Shown piece by piece: positions 39,561 through 40,271 of a DNA stretch of 40,271 bases. The notes beneath the pieces were generated by a model. The model was given only the letters and a program-made list of their open reading frames with translations. It was not told the origin of the DNA and ran no database searches. Every line of letters begins with the position of its first letter. Position 1 is the stretch's first letter. Origin of the DNA: an uncultured Alphaproteobacteria bacterium. Lineage in GTDB: Bacteria; Pseudomonadota; Alphaproteobacteria; RF32; CAG-239. The translations under genes and the position numbers were made by a program. The stretch covers positions 1 to 40,271 of the forward strand of contig CALXTW010000015.1 of the NCBI GenBank assembly GCA_944391515.1, in the 5' to 3' direction.

Positions 39561-39941
39561 ATGATAAAAACTCTGGCAATAATAACTTTTGCAATGTTTG
39601 CTTTCATAAATATTTCTCAAGCAGGAGTTCGCTCCATTATTAACACACCCAACACCGGCGATAGCATCGAAAGCGGCAACGACAACACCAATTATTCTTC
39701 ACCGGAGGAATTAACTTACGATACTCCACAAAATTGTCCTCAAGCAGGCTACACCAGACACGGCTGCCCGGCGGGGTATCGTCCTATTGGTGAATGCCCT
39801 TATGAAAGCGGCTACTATATGGGCTGTTGTCAAGCTCAGTATCAATACAGGCCTGAAGATTGCACAGCTGCAGGAATGAAACCCAGTACAAGCAATTGTT
39901 ATGGATATTACGCTTGTGAAGCAATCGAAACAGCACAATAA
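39561..39941 (+). CDS. Secreted cysteine-rich small protein, 126 aa
   Basis: The protein has a signal peptide (cleavage likely after ISQA, residue 21), an Asn/Ser-rich stretch, and a Cys-rich C-terminal half. Nine cysteines occur from residue 59 on, in C-P-x-x-GYT, C-P-x-GY, C-P-x-x-SGYY and GCC patterns. The repeated C-P/GY unit suggests a small disulfide-bonded fold built from short repeats. AAGGA lies about seven bases before ATG. It may be a substrate of a periplasmic DsbA such as that at 20002. No named family is assigned. It ends at a bidirectional terminator. Confidence 0.75.
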   Translation: MIKTLAIITFAMFAFINISQAGVRSIINTPNTGDSIESGNDNTNYSSPEELTYDTPQNCPQAGYTRHGCPAGYRPIGECPYESGYYMGCCQAQYQYRPEDCTAAGMKPSTSNCYGYYACEAIETAQ

Positions 39942-39972
39942 AAAACGGGGTGTAATCACCCCGTTTTTTTTA
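39942..39972. terminator. Bidirectional terminator between convergent genes
   Basis: AAAACGGGGTG-TAAT-CACCCCGTTTT has A and T runs on both sides. It serves the Cys-rich gene and the minus-strand gene ending at 39984. Confidence 0.85.
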
Positions 39973-39983
39973 CTCATGTAGCC

Positions 39984-40271
39984 TTAAAAAGCCAACACCG
40001 GACGAAGGTAGTTAGCGTTACCCTTATAGTCGTTGAGCTGATTACCACTCATACGTAACCTCCACGCACTGCTGCCATTGTACTCGGTAGAGGACCAATA
40101 ATAATCAGATTGCAACGTACTCCTATTTAATTTTTGCAAAGCTACATCTACCACAGCTTTATTTTGATACAATATATTCAACTCTGCCATATTAGGTAAA
40201 AACCACTGTCCGGCTGCAAACCAACTCTTGACCGAACTAACCGACCCTGGTTGATATTTATAACAATAGTC
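39984..40271 (-). CDS. C-terminal part of a secreted protein with a DUF1566/Lcl-type domain
   Basis: The minus-strand frame stays open to the window end, so the gene is cut at its 5' side; 95 codons are visible. The segment has GQWFLPNMAELNIL, YYWSSTEY, AWRLRM and a final LRPVLAF. This is the pattern of the DUF1566 (Lcl_C-like) domain at the C-terminus of bacterial surface and exported proteins. The Cys near the window edge (DYCYKY) may belong to a Cys-rich upstream part. An internal ATG at 40190 is not needed as a start. The full size cannot be seen. Confidence 0.75.
   Translation of the reverse strand, partial: DYCYKYQPGSVSSVKSWFAAGQWFLPNMAELNILYQNKAVVDVALQKLNRSTLQSDYYWSSTEYNGSSAWRLRMSGNQLNDYKGNANYLRPVLAF

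Noticed and set aside
1..40271. CRISPR array, insertion sequence or transposase
   Set aside because: No regularly spaced repeats and no transposase or integrase motifs were seen in any gene.

Overview
The window looks like a piece of an AT-rich, host-associated alphaproteobacterial genome, possibly one of the uncultured gut lineages (inference from gene order, not a database match). The evidence is an ATP synthase Fo operon with paired b' and b subunits (atpI-atpB-atpE-atpF'-atpF) and no F1 genes beside it, acpP-fabF-mltG in series, a DciA/DUF721 gene overlapping a DsbA-type gene, the two-part MtaB/FtsY and XseA/LytM overlaps, and clear Shine-Dalgarno (SD) sequences on most housekeeping genes.

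Layout. 0-0.6 kb: pal, away from tolQRAB. 0.8-3.9 kb: three minus-strand genes of unknown function with consensus sigma70-type promoters but no SD, then a DUF1796 gene. 4.0-9.8 kb: a sodium:neurotransmitter symporter, a small ORF, ppdK, a GC-rich structured intergenic island and an unknown membrane-anchored protein. 10.1-17.4 kb: a module of two large lipoproteins (646 and 1170 aa) and an outer-membrane barrel protein. Their start codons follow A-rich, SD-free leaders of the kind usual in Bacteroidota, the two lipoproteins share a C-terminal domain, and their transcripts begin with a similar promoter and leader. 17.6-23.3 kb: an outer-membrane beta-barrel, fliO-fliP, and a dciA-dsbA-ATP synthase Fo gene run. 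23.3-30.8 kb: pheA, queA, a degenerate GGDEF membrane protein, lgt, a YbjN-like gene, mltG, fabF, acpP. 31-38.3 kb: a small acidic membrane protein, L-lactate dehydrogenase, mtaB-ftsY, xseA-lytM, a single-domain response regulator and uppP. 38.3-40.3 kb: tRNA-Leu(CAG), a candidate small RNA between duplicated terminators, three small genes (two with leader peptides, one with a palindrome between its -10 box and SD), and the C-terminal part of a DUF1566-type secreted protein cut by the window end.

Functionally the native genes cover envelope assembly (pal, lgt, mltG, lytM, uppP), lipid synthesis (acpP, fabF), energy (Fo, ppdK, ldh), protein targeting (ftsY), tRNA modification (queA, mtaB) and flagellar export (fliOP). 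The most unusual part is the 10.1-17.5 kb lipoprotein/OMP module: apparently imported coding sequences driven by sigma70-type promoters, with long related leaders, upstream mini-ORF signals, strong terminators and almost G-free tracts after them. The 38.4 kb repeat/sRNA locus and the 8.7 kb GC-rich island are the best candidates for undescribed RNA elements.
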